From Phytophthora colocasiae (taxonomy: Eukaryota > Oomycota > Peronosporomycetes > Peronosporales > Peronosporaceae), in NCBI GenBank assembly GCA_018806915.1, contig JAGKQI010000005.1, positions 145,253-209,252 of the forward strand: a DNA stretch of 64,000 bases, in the 5' to 3' direction. Of this stretch, positions 31,987 to 42,616 are shown piece by piece (the first letter of the stretch is position 1; the number at the start of each line of letters is the position of its first letter). The notes beneath the pieces were generated by a model. It was not told the DNA's origin and did no database searches. It was given only the letters and a program-made list of their open reading frames with translations. The position numbers and the translations under genes were made by a program.

Positions 31987-33809
31987 TGACACGTTGCTAA
32001 TTACGATTTTTCGAGTGGATATGGACGTTACGCTGTGATGTGATTGGACATATACTGGATTGTGGGAGAAAGGGAGATGTGGGACGAGGTTATGTCCCGT
32101 GTGACAATATGATGGGTCTGTGGAAGAAAACTGCTATATATATTAACCTTCACCTGTACTGCAAAGGGGCCCAAGAGATCAGAAGTGTTCCTCGGAAAAG
32201 TGCACAAACTCCGAGAGACAACAACACTCAGTCTGATCGCCGGACTTTCCCCGACGATGAGTGCCTAAAGGTTGGCAGAAAGTCTCTCAGAAGAATGTAT
32301 CTCTGAGAGACCTCATCCCGTTGCCGTCCTGTGTGACGATGATGGTTCAAGGAATATAATTATACCCACAAGATACCAAGTATCGCGCACCGGACGTAGC
32401 GCACCCCGCGCATATCCCAACTGGACTTCGTGCGTTGTAGCACACGTGCTCCGCACCCTGAAAATACTCATGGATTTCTGGTATCACGCATGGAAACTCT
32501 GATATCACACCATGAAGTCTGACGTACATGAGTCTGACGAACATGATTCTGGTAACACAAGTCTGATGTGTCCGGCTTATATAAGCAATATTCCAGACAT
32601 TGCCAGTTTCCGATGAACAGACTCCGACGTACAAGACTCCGATGATCAGACCCAAGTGTCACGACTCTGGTATTACGACTCTGATGTACATGATTCCGGA
32701 GTACATGGTTCCGATGAACATGTCTCCGACGTACATGATTCCAGACCCTGATGAACAGGATACCAGACTCTGACACTCTGAAGTCCACCCCATACTGAAA
32801 CCAAGTGTACCCAACACGACCTCACGCAATCAAGTGAAACGCAACCTGCTCATCCCTGTAATGACATCATTAAGTGTCGACTCAACAAGATCCGCTGTAC
32901 CGACTACCATAGTGAGCCCAAGTGAAGATTCCTGGATTATACTGAGACCAAGTGTACATGAGAATATGGAAGATAGAAGACAGAGAGATACGAGATATGT
33001 AACCAGAGTTCAATTTATCTTGTCACGAACAAGTCTATCTGCCTGCTGCTTCTTGTAAGTATTAGGCCACGACAAAGCTTTGAGTCGTGTGATCTCTCAC
33101 CTATCAAGCCCCTTTAGGTGGAGATCAGCGTAACGCAGAGACATGAGAGGACCCACCTATTCCATTTACTAGTTGGGTCGTTTGTTTTGTCTCTAGCGGT
33201 AGCCCATTTCATATTGTACGTTTGGACAGGTTTTGGGAGCTAGACAGTCGCTCTCAAGACGCTCGGTAGACTGTTATATAACTGATAGTGTATTGGTTTA
33301 TTTTCCCTCTATATATTAGAGGGTGGTGCGCGAAGTTACGGGATTACCAGACAGACCAGGTGTCTGGTGAACATTTCCCTAGTTGACCTGAACTAGCCCA
33401 CTGCTCAAGGGCCAGGAAAGAATAAGAGCAGCTACATATTTGTATATCGGAACTCTATATTGCGGTTATCTCGGAAGTCTAGTGACAGGACTTCCCTTTG
33501 TATTAATTTCTCTTTTGACTCCAGAAATCTCCGGCGTACACAAGTGTTCACCGGAAAACGTTCGACTATCAAGCGCTCCTGTGAGGACCAGAAGGACATC
33601 CGACGGTCTACGCAAGGAACCCTCACTCTCATCAACACTCTCACGACCCCGGCGAGGGTCTCATTACCAAGACAACGAACCTACGAGGACAGCACAAGGT
33701 AACACACGCCCACCTTGCTGTGCGACTCTGCTATCACTACCGGTAGTCACACTTCCAGGTTCACTGTACGCCCCTGCACCGCGGTAAAAGTTGCACCGAC
33801 TTCGCGACA
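31987..33809 (+). repeat. Gypsy-3 5' LTR with internal minisatellite
   Basis: It begins TGACACGTTG and ends CTTCGCGACA. About 32505-32765 is a degenerate tandem array of a roughly 15-base motif based on TCTGACGTACATGATT. It matches the 3' LTR pieces with about ten differences by eye. Confidence 0.93.
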
Positions 33810-33811
33810 AC

Positions 33812-33829
33812 TGGTGCGCGTGCCCGGAT
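33812..33829 (+). other. Gypsy-3 tRNA primer binding site
   Basis: TGGTGCGCGTGCCCGGAT starts two bases after the LTR and equals the first 18 bases of the Gypsy-2 site, so both elements use the same tRNA primer. Confidence 0.85.
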
Positions 33830-33900
33830 CTTGGTATCGTGATATCACCGGATCTAAGAGAGTTTGAGAAGAGGGTTTCTGTCAAGCGTCTATATTCAAG

Positions 33901-36900
33901 ATGGCTTCACATGGAACTACGAGAGGAGGACGTCGGGGACGCGGTGGTCGCAGTGTGGCGACACGTCAGTCGAAGCGTCTTCAAGGTCTTCCGCCTGACG
34001 AACAACCCGACTTGGACGCTGTTCAGAAGGCGGCACGCGAGAAGAGGAAGGCTGCACGTGAAAAGGAAGCAGCCGAGGAGGTGAACGTCCCGGAACCGGC
34101 GGTCGAGGACCAGCCTGCTGCGGAGCCTGAAGCCCAAGAGACACCCGATGTGTCTGGCGAACAAGGTTCTGAGGAAGGTCCGTCCGAAGCTGAAGCTTCT
34201 GGTGACGAGGTGGCCACTGCCCGTGAGGGTGGTGATGAGGCGTCTGAGGGAGGCGCCGACGTGGTTGAGTCCCCGGAGGTCATTGACTTGTGCTCTGAGT
34301 CGACGACTTCTGGGAAGTCCGTGGGGGAAGTGAAGACGGAACCCGGACTGGTTGATGAACGTGTCTCGAAGACTCCAAAGTCCGAAGACACTCCGATGTC
34401 TGACGACATGCCGATGAAGTCCGAAGATTCTCTGAAGACACCGTCTGATGAGTCTGGGAGGGCCGATTCGCTGGATGGAGAACGTGCCCTGAAGTACGTA
34501 CGCCGTGAGTTCCGCCGCTGGAGGGACATGGACGCTGGAAGAATTGTTCCGCCGAACGTCGAATACGCCTGGCGAACAGCGAAGCCTGACGCAAATGTCT
34601 TTCAGAAGGCTGCGGCAGCGACGGGCGACTACATCAAGTGGCGGTGCTCTTCAGTATTTCCGGAAGACATGTGGATATCGGAGTTCTGCTTGAGGCGCCA
34701 TAGTTTTGGCCGAATCTAAGACTTGTCGTACGTCGAGATCTCGATGAATACTCTGACGGCACCCGAGTGCGTCGCTGTCCTTCAGACGATGCTGTACGAA
34801 GCAGGATTTGAGTTCCAGAACTTGCTACCGAGGTGGTCTCAGACCCAAGCGTCTGCTATCTTCGAACCTCAAGTGCGCAGTGTGGCGACGGAGCTTCAGA
34901 GCCGACTTGCTGAAGAACTGGTTGAGTGGGCCACTGTGACCGCCAGGTCACCGGTCCATCGACTCCCAGAAGACACAAAAGCAGGCAACGAAGCACGTCA
35001 AGGCGAAGCTGATGGTATATTACGCGATGAGAAGGCTGACCTACAGGGACGACAGTTGATCATGAGACTCCGGGTGACCGGACTCAGAGTCACACATAGT
35101 TCTGACGGGTCCAGCAGTGGAGAACCGCCGCAGTCCAAGCGCCTGCAGCATAGTCCGCCGCGCCCGCAAGTCTCGTCGACGCCATCGCTGAGTTTGCTGC
35201 CGGTATACGAGAGTCACTCTGATAGCACTCGCTTGGAGTCTGGTGTACCAATGTCTGAAGATCGAGGTAGCTCCCTGATGACTGATGCGCCTGTGCCAAG
35301 TGTTATCGGGACCTCGCGTACGTCTGATGACTCGTCGGGACTCCAGACCTCTCGTGGAAGTTCCACAGACTCGTCGCTGATGTCTATGAGTCGAGGGGCG
35401 TCATCGCATATGCCAGTGTCAGTTAGAGGTCTAGCGATGATTGCCCAAGGTGCTGATGTCGGAGGAATGCTGGCCGGAGAGTCTATGGGGATCCACGTGA
35501 CACGAACACTGATGCCGGTGAAGTCGGAGCCTGAAGACTTCGAGATGTTGGAAGAGAAGCCGGAGTTTCCAGAAGTGAAGTCCGAGAGACAGTTGTCTAC
35601 CAGAGATTCTGTTCACCGGACGCCGGAAGCCCCATCATCGTCCGTCTCGAGCCGTAGGAGAAGCCACCAGAGCAGGCACCAGAGTCTGAAAAGCGAGGAT
35701 CACCAGAAGGTGTCTTCCAGACGCTTGAATTCCGTTGCGTCCAGCCACACACGAAGTTCCCAGAGATCAGGCCCAGCGCAGATCGAATTGAACGCTATGC
35801 GGCAGCAACAGGAATGGCAACGTCGGATGGAACAGGAGCAGAAGGAATTTCTGGCCAGAGAACGTCTGGAATCCATGGAGCGTGAACGTCGACGTGAACA
35901 ACGAGAACTTGATACGCGCCAGCAGATCCAGACACTTACCGACCGACTACTTGAGTCTGAGAGCGCCAGACTGGAAGCCCAGAGACGCGTGGATGACTTG
36001 GAAGAACGTCGGAGTCAAGTGTCAGAGTCCAAGCTCAAGTACCATTCGAAATCGTCTGAGAGACAGGTGTCTGACGAACAAGTTTCTGGTGAACAGTTTT
36101 CTGACGTACAGCGTCTGGAGACCGAGTTTGCAGATCGCTGGAAACAACGGGAAGCCGAGGCCGAAGCCGAACGTGCGCGTTGGGCAGACGAGCTGAAACG
36201 TGACTGGATTTCGCAAATGGAGACCTTACGACAGCGGGTGCACGACGTGGAGTCGGAGCGCGACAGGGAGCGGGAAAGTTCCCAGAACATGCAGCGTTTC
36301 CAGGCCGCAGAATTGAGGAACCTTCGTGCAACATTGTCCCAAGTTCAAGGGGTCGCCCACCCTGAAGTAGCAACTTCAAGTCGGATCTCCGGTGAACATG
36401 ACCCTAAACCGGCAACCGGACTTCTGGTGAACAGTCGGGATACGGGAGATTGCACACCTGGGGTTAGGGGATCAGAAGGAGTCGCCAGTAGGGGTAGGGT
36501 TACACCCATTAAAACGACGTAGGCCTTCCATACGCCTCTTCCCCTACGGAGAACGACCGACACCAAGCGCGCGAAGGCTGGAAGGCATGGCGCGGCCACC
36601 GCGGCCGCTACGACGACCCAGACGGCTCAAGCGGCTCCCCCGACCGAGGTCAAGACTGAAGGAAGGCGCCCAGCGACTCCCAGGCGCGATGGACCCCGGA
36701 AAACCAGTGAAAGACGCTCTGAAGATGACCGGGACGCTCCTCGGAAGCCAGGAAGACGCAGGAATGACCCAGATCCTGGTGGAAGCTCCAGCGACTCAAG
36801 CCCGGACTCCAGTAATTGGTCGTCTGATGACTTGGATCCTCCGGAGGTTGTAAACCTGTCTTCTGCGTCCCAAGGACAAGCTGGAGCGACCCTGTTGACT

Positions 36901-36945
36901 ATGAGGCCCTTCATAAACTCAAGTATCATCGGAGAATTTGATCCC
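33901..36945 (+). pseudogene. gag: Gypsy-3 gag, truncated by the inversion
   Basis: It starts at ATG 33901 (MASHGTTRGGRRGRGG) and is one frame interrupted by TAA (34717-34719) and TAG (36520-36522). It aligns with Gypsy-2 gag: the RSVATRQSKRLQGLPPDE start, an acidic N-terminus, APECVAVLQTMLYEAGFEF (about 34762-34815), a Ser-rich middle and a long charged coiled coil (about 35800-36300). It ends at TMRPFINSSIIGEFD, where the inversion joint cuts it at 36945. The capsid C-terminus and all zinc knuckles are missing, so it could not package RNA normally. Confidence 0.85.
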
Positions 36946-37067
36946 ATTGTCACACGCGACATAACCTCGTCCCACATCTCCCTTTCTCCCACAATCCAGT
37001 ATATGTCCAATCACATCACAGCGTAACTTCCATATCCACTCGAAAAATCGTAATTAGCAACGTGTCA
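36946..37067 (-). repeat. Inverted head of the Gypsy-3 3' LTR
   Basis: It is the reverse complement of 31987-32108 with about two differences. It marks the left edge of the inverted segment; the rest of this LTR starts at 42617. Confidence 0.93.
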
Positions 37068-37451
37068 ACCGCCCCTCCTGGTCATAATTCGTCAATGCGG
37101 AACTTTCTCCAAACTGAGCATCATGGCCAGGCCAGTACGTCAGAGGTCCCGTGAACATCGTGTAGCTGTGACGTCCTCAAAAACCTCCAGTATTTTGGAG
37201 TCTCTAGTGTCTTATCGCTTGGCCATCTTCTTCTCCTAGCGTCACAATTATCCACTCGTAAGAATTCCATCATACACACACAATCACAAAATCATCTCCA
37301 TACAAATTCGCATAACAATCACCATCTCTGGGAGTCACGTGTCTCCGAAATCACATTTCCGAAAGACATGTCTCTCAGGCACCTCATTTCTGAAATACAT
37401 CGTCTGGTGAACAGTGATGTTCACCAGAGTTCTCAGAATGAGTTTTAGAGT
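37068..37451 (-). other. Gypsy-3 polypurine tract and pol 3' region with hairpin
   Basis: On the minus strand CCAGGAGGGGCGG (within 37068-37083) directly precedes the LTR start, the polypurine-tract position. A perfect 10-bp stem with 6-base loop lies at 37403-37412 and 37419-37428, just downstream of the pol stop. No gene is seen in the remainder; the antisense gene of Gypsy-2 has no counterpart here. Confidence 0.7.
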
Positions 37452-40400
37452 TTAAACTCTGGGGTGATCGTCTCCAGCTTGCATTGCTTGGAAACGAACT
37501 CGCGCCCGTGCGCTCTGATTGAACTCATACAGCAAAGCGCCACAGTTCAGCTTTGACAAGGGTAGCCACTCTGTCTCGTCGTACCCCTTCCACTTGACCA
37601 GGTATTCGCGAAGTCTCTTAGAGGTCCTAGTACGTTTGCTCCACCGAGTGTCTAGTATCTTTTCCACTTCGAATTCATCATTCTCGGTGTCGGGCTCCCA
37701 GCTGTCTTCTGGCAACAGCGCTGCATCAAAGTCATCATCCTCATGGACATCGAGTTCCACAATCGGTCTTCTGGGAAACAAGGCTCTCGGCTTCAGGTGA
37801 CTTATATGAACCCAAGGGTTCACACGATACCCGGTGTCCTCGACCTTCAGTTTCACACGAAAATCATCCAACATCTCTTCAATCCGGAAAGGGCCATGCC
37901 ACATGTGTGCGAGTTTCCGACTCAACCCCGTTTGTACCTTGGGAATGTATAACCATTCGGCATCACCGACGGCAAATCCGGACTTCAGACGTTCCGACAA
38001 CTCCTTCCACTTTCGGGTCTGTTCTTCGGAACGCTCCCGCTTGGCCTTCTTCTGAAGTTCTTCAGCACAGGCTTGAGCGTAGCTGTAATCTCGTTGCATC
38101 GTCCGACGCCACTCATAAGCAGTGCGCTCTTGTACACCAGAAGGCATTAGACCAAGCACAGTCCCATGAGCATCCCATCCGTGCACCAGAAAGAAAGGTG
38201 TCTCCAGACGGGTCGCATCAAAGGAAGTGTTCAATGCGAACATCAAACGTTCGGCGTGGTCGTCCCAGTCACTCTGGTCAGCTTTGGCGATGTAGGCCTT
38301 GATGGCGCGCACGACCGTCTGAACAGACCGCTCTTGCTGGCCGTTCGCCTGGGGACGGTACGCCAGAGTCGCTCGTTGTCTACTTCCCAGGAGGTCCCGG
38401 AAACACCTGAATACTTCACTCATGAACCGAGGGTCCTGATCATGGCGTATCAGGGAACTAGCTCCGAAGTTCCAGAAGACACGTTCCTCGTAGGCCTCAG
38501 CGACATCTTGAGCCGTAGTAATACTCATAGGCTTGCACATCACATAGCCTGAGAACATGTCTTGGAACAACAACAGGAATGTGTTGCCTCTGGCGGACTT
38601 TGGCATGTGCGTCACGAAATCCATGGACACTACTTCAAAAGGTCGACTGGGCTCGATGTTGCCGGGCGACGGTCCAGGATTCGGGGGACGCCCCTTGCCA
38701 CTTGCACAGTCCATACACTCCTTGACGAACCTTTCCACATCAGCGTACATACCAATCCAGTAAAAATCGGAGCTCAGTTTCTCGAACGTACGTTTGATTC
38801 CCTGGTGAGCACCCTGGTAATCCCCATGAGCATAATGCAGCATATCAACATGCAAGTCTCTGGGAACCACAAGTCTGAGCTCATCAACCATGTCTCTCGG
38901 ACGTTCCCTGGTAGCACGGCTGAGGCGGTACAAAACGTCTCTGGAATCCAAGATAAAATCATCGGCAATCCTGGCAAGCTTCCTCACCCGGGGTCGTGGT
39001 AGATCTCCCACGTCACCCTTAAGGAACTTGATGAGTTCTGCCAGATGAACATCTTGAGTCTGGTGGACTTTTATCCGCCGCCAGCGTTCTTCCTGAAACT
39101 CCAATGGGCCCATGGGTTCACGAGCTTCTACATCGTCCGGTAGGTTCGTTTCTTCCTGATCGCGTGCATGAGTGATGGCAGCAAGCACCTTGGCAGCATG
39201 AGGCAGGGGTGCAGACTCTGGCCCTGGGTCATCCATCTCCGGTGTACAATCGTGTTCACCAGAGGTCTGGTGAACATCGTCCGGAGTTTCAGAAGACATC
39301 CCTTTGGGAGGCTTCATCAACTTCTCTGGGATCTTGGACACCAGTTTCAGATGAGTCAGTTCGTCAGGGTCTTGGACCTGCCAGGACTCGCCAAGAACGA
39401 GGGTCTTGGACGTCAAATAATCCGCTGCTTGATTGAACTCACGCTTCACGTGCACTAACCTCAGAGACTGGAACTTGATCTTCAGAGACTCAAACTCGGC
39501 CAATTTCCGCTGCAGGTTTGGCTGATTACAATTGATCAGTCCTTGAGCTTGCTGGATAGCGATACGGGAGTCTCCGACAACCACCAAGTCTCGGATACCA
39601 CGTTCCAAAGCTAACTTCAATCCATTGATCAAACCACAGTATTCTGAGTCATTCACAGTGACACCTTTCAGAGCGAACCCTTGGGCTTCTAGGATATTCC
39701 ACCCCGGGAGCTCCCAGAGCACACATCCGCAGCTTCCCAAGCGAGTGGATGTCTTGGCGGCACCATCAAAACTCAGAACACAACCTCGGTAATCAGCCTC
39801 TAGCATCTCCACGCTAATGGGTGCTGGAGGTTTGACTCGCCCCTTGACGGGGATGAGGTTTTCAGAGACCTCATCGAGGTGTTCACGGGGTGTGATGCCC
39901 GCTCCAAGAATAACCGGGAGACCATCTTCATCTCGCTGGATCCTGCGAATCTCCAAGTTCCAATGTGACAACTTCAATCCCCACTTCACGTTCCGACCAT
40001 CAGCCGAACTGGATGACAGGAGCCATTTCAACACCGAATGTCTGGTGTACACCGTGATCACGGGACTCGTGTTTACCAGAGCCCGAAAGTTCTCCAGAAC
40101 CCTGAGGATCGCGATGACCTCCTTCTCTGCGATATGATACCGGAGTTCCGCCTCATTCAGCACACGTCCAGTGAACCGTACGGGGTGTATCACTCCATCG
40201 TACTCCTGTCCCAAGACGGCTGAAGCAGCCCACGGGTTCGCATGAGGTATAATAACAAAGGGTCTGGTGCGATCTGGGTGTCTGAGGAGCGGTGTCGAGA
40301 CAATCTTGCGCTTCAGGATTTCAAAGGCTTCCTTCGCTCGAGCCAAATCCCGACCAGCGCGAATCTGTTCATCGGACAACTCGTAGAGCACAGCAGCGAT

Positions 40401-41390
40401 CACCGGCAAGTCTTCGATAAACTTGTTGTAGTAATTCAGACTTCCCATGAAACTCTGTACTCCCTTGAGTGTCGACGGGAACGGCAATTCATCCACTCCC
40501 TTGACGATCTTCGGCGTGGCTCTCAGTCCTTCAGCACTGATCTCATGTGACAGATAAGGAATCGTCAGCTTCCCGAACTCGCTCTTGGGCAGGCTCACAG
40601 AAATATTCCAGTATCTGAGTCTAAAGAGCAAGGCGTTCAGGTCTTCACAAAGTTGATCCCAGGTGGGCGCCCCATGAGCAATGTCGTCAATGTAGGAACT
40701 TCGACCGAGTACCGGTCCCATGAAGGACGGGACTGGGATGTTCCTCTGAAAAACAGTCATTTGGTTGGTGAGCACCGGAACCTCTGGCATGTGTTCACCA
40801 GAGCTCTGAAGTTGTTCACCAGACATCAGACCATGTACGTCAAAGTTCTGGGGTTCTAACTTCAGGAATTCTAACACATCGGAGTCAACCTCAGCTTCCT
40901 CTTCAGGTGACAATCGCACGAACCCCCACAGGCAGTTATCCAGCATAGCCTGGTACACCAGAGGGGCGTTCTTCAGACCGAAGGGCATTCTTACCCACTG
41001 GAAATGTCCAAATGGGCAGATGAACGCTGAGATCAGCCTTGCACGCTCCGTCATTCGAATAGCCCAAAAACCACTCGCCATATCCAGACTCATAAACCAC
41101 AGTGCTGCCTCAAAACCAATCAACAGATCGTCTATCAGGGGCAACGGATAACGCGACAACTGGATAAAACCATTCACCACTCGATAATCAATGCACATGC
41201 GTATGTCCACACCATTCTTCTTGAGGACAATCACAATTGGTGATGCCCAAGGCGAAGTCGAGTACTCGATGAGTCCGGTCTCCAGGAGCTTCTTCAGAAG
41301 TTCGTACACCTTGATCATCAGGTGAGGGGCAACAGACCTCGGACGTTGGGCAACAGGTTTAGCGTCTCCCACGTCCAAGTCACAGACCAC
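37452..41390 (-). CDS. pol: Gypsy-3 pol: RT, dual RNase H, integrase, chromodomain (1,312 open codons)
   Basis: This is the longest intact frame in the window. RT: LLKKLLETGLIEYS, DIRMCIDYRVVNGF, MPFGLKNAPLVYQ and SSYIDDIAHG (about 40670-40700). The first RNase H region has a degenerate active site (PHANPWAASAVLGQ). The second has SFDGAAKTSTRLG, NDSEYCGLINGLKLA, VVVGDSRIAIQQ and REFNQAADYLTS, so all four acidic positions look present. Integrase: HHCC (HYAHGDYQGAHQG...CMDC), then MDFVTHMP, HDQDPRFMSE and QQERSVQTV. The C-terminal chromodomain has VEKILDTR and YLVKWKGYDETEW. The first codon is GTG because protease joins through a frameshift near 41390. The gene now points against its own LTR promoter because of the inversion. 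Confidence 0.93.
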   Translation of the reverse strand: MVCDLDVGDAKPVAQRPRSVAPHLMIKVYELLKKLLETGLIEYSTSPWASPIVIVLKKNGVDIRMCIDYRVVNGFIQLSRYPLPLIDDLLIGFEAALWFMSLDMASGFWAIRMTERARLISAFICPFGHFQWVRMPFGLKNAPLVYQAMLDNCLWGFVRLSPEEEAEVDSDVLEFLKLEPQNFDVHGLMSGEQLQSSGEHMPEVPVLTNQMTVFQRNIPVPSFMGPVLGRSSYIDDIAHGAPTWDQLCEDLNALLFRLRYWNISVSLPKSEFGKLTIPYLSHEISAEGLRATPKIVKGVDELPFPSTLKGVQSFMGSLNYYNKFIEDLPVIAAVLYELSDEQIRAGRDLARAKEAFEILKRKIVSTPLLRHPDRTRPFVIIPHANPWAASAVLGQEYDGVIHPVRFTGRVLNEAELRYHIAEKEVIAILRVLENFRALVNTSPVITVYTRHSVLKWLLSSSSADGRNVKWGLKLSHWNLEIRRIQRDEDGLPVILGAGITPREHLDEVSENLIPVKGRVKPPAPISVEMLEADYRGCVLSFDGAAKTSTRLGSCGCVLWELPGWNILEAQGFALKGVTVNDSEYCGLINGLKLALERGIRDLVVVGDSRIAIQQAQGLINCNQPNLQRKLAEFESLKIKFQSLRLVHVKREFNQAADYLTSKTLVLGESWQVQDPDELTHLKLVSKIPEKLMKPPKGMSSETPDDVHQTSGEHDCTPEMDDPGPESAPLPHAAKVLAAITHARDQEETNLPDDVEAREPMGPLEFQEERWRRIKVHQTQDVHLAELIKFLKGDVGDLPRPRVRKLARIADDFILDSRDVLYRLSRATRERPRDMVDELRLVVPRDLHVDMLHYAHGDYQGAHQGIKRTFEKLSSDFYWIGMYADVERFVKECMDCASGKGRPPNPGPSPGNIEPSRPFEVVSMDFVTHMPKSARGNTFLLLFQDMFSGYVMCKPMSITTAQDVAEAYEERVFWNFGASSLIRHDQDPRFMSEVFRCFRDLLGSRQRATLAYRPQANGQQERSVQTVVRAIKAYIAKADQSDWDDHAERLMFALNTSFDATRLETPFFLVHGWDAHGTVLGLMPSGVQERTAYEWRRTMQRDYSYAQACAEELQKKAKRERSEEQTRKWKELSERLKSGFAVGDAEWLYIPKVQTGLSRKLAHMWHGPFRIEEMLDDFRVKLKVEDTGYRVNPWVHISHLKPRALFPRRPIVELDVHEDDDFDAALLPEDSWEPDTENDEFEVEKILDTRWSKRTRTSKRLREYLVKWKGYDETEWLPLSKLNCGALLYEFNQSARARVRFQAMQAGDDHPRV

Positions 41391-42616
41391 GCCCCTTGCC
41401 GGGGCAGGTGAAAGATTTTCCGATGATACTTCAGAATGTCCCTGAGTTTCTTCTCCATCTCCGGCGTTGTTTTCCCGGGTACTCCGACGTCAGCCTTGTC
41501 GATATCGCATTCAAGAGTCAGATCTTCCAATTCAGGTAGCATAACCAGTTGGTCACGTAATTGAGAGAGTAGCTCTGTTCCTTCCCGTATGTAGACACCG
41601 GGTTCCAGATCCAATTCCTCATTCGTGACTCGCATGCACCGCTCGTACTCGGCTCGGAGCTTTTCCACAGGGGTGCCTGGCATACTCTGGATTGGGATGT
41701 CCCATGAACAGTCTGTCGGATCCTCATCTCCCATGGACAGTTCACCAGAAACACTCAGGGTGACTTCATCCTCGACCATGTTGCTCGGAATCCCAGACGT
41801 GGTCCCGGAGTCTGTCGGAGTCTTTTTCTCTGATGACAATCCCAGATCTCCGGTGTCCACAGCGGTATCTCGGGTCTCCTCTTTTCCGGCATCCACCCAG
41901 TCATCTGTCTGCGTAGCCACATCCAAAGCGAAACGAACTCGTTTTGTTCGTGGGACCGAAGTAGGCCTCACGAACTGTACTCGAGCATTATCCAGCCTCG
42001 GGCGCTGTAAGATCTTAGTGGGCCACGGGTATACCGGATGATCCACACACGGAGGCTGAGGTATCAAATCCTCCAAGTCAGCTTCGGCCTTCAAACGTCT
42101 CTTCGTTTCTGGTGACGGAGTGTTCTCCAGAATCAAAACTTCCCAGTCGCGGTAGGCTGCAGAGCCTGGCCGTACAAAGCGACCATGTCGTGGGAAAAAT
42201 CCATACTCCACAATCCTTGCAACGTCAGAGAATACATTCACCCAAGTATTCTTGTCAGAGATGTTCACCACGCGCACCGCCACAGGCCATGACCGGGCTG
42301 CATAAATCAGCTGAGTCACCCAACGATCTCCGCGTCCCGCCCACACAACTTCTCGTTGTGGGTTCGTCGGACCATAGTCAATGCGAACAACAAATTCTTC
42401 ACCCGGCCTCAGGAGTACAACTTCACTTGGTCGGATGGACCTGTTCCTGCCGATGTGATCACCAGGCTCCCAGCTGCACATCATCACCACGACTTCGTCT
42501 GGCATAGATACCAGTCCCTCACGAACGCTGATCCTCAGACCAGCGGCGAACATGAATCCCATTCTTAATAGCACGTTTATACCTTCGCCGATATTCGCAA
42601 CACAGACATCAACAAT
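41318..42616 (-). pseudogene. Gypsy-3 protease C-terminal part and protease-RT linker
   Basis: The minus-strand frame starts abruptly at the inversion joint (42616) with VDVCVANIGEGIN, aligned to the middle of the Gypsy-2 protease. The catalytic Asp-Ser-Gly segment is therefore deleted. RMGFMFAAGLRISVREG follows, then the linker (PGKTTPEMEKKLRDILKYHRK). A frame change at about 41390 separates it from RT: here the reading passes into HLPRQGAWSV, whereas Gypsy-2 stays in frame. An indel is more likely than a programmed shift. Confidence 0.82.
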
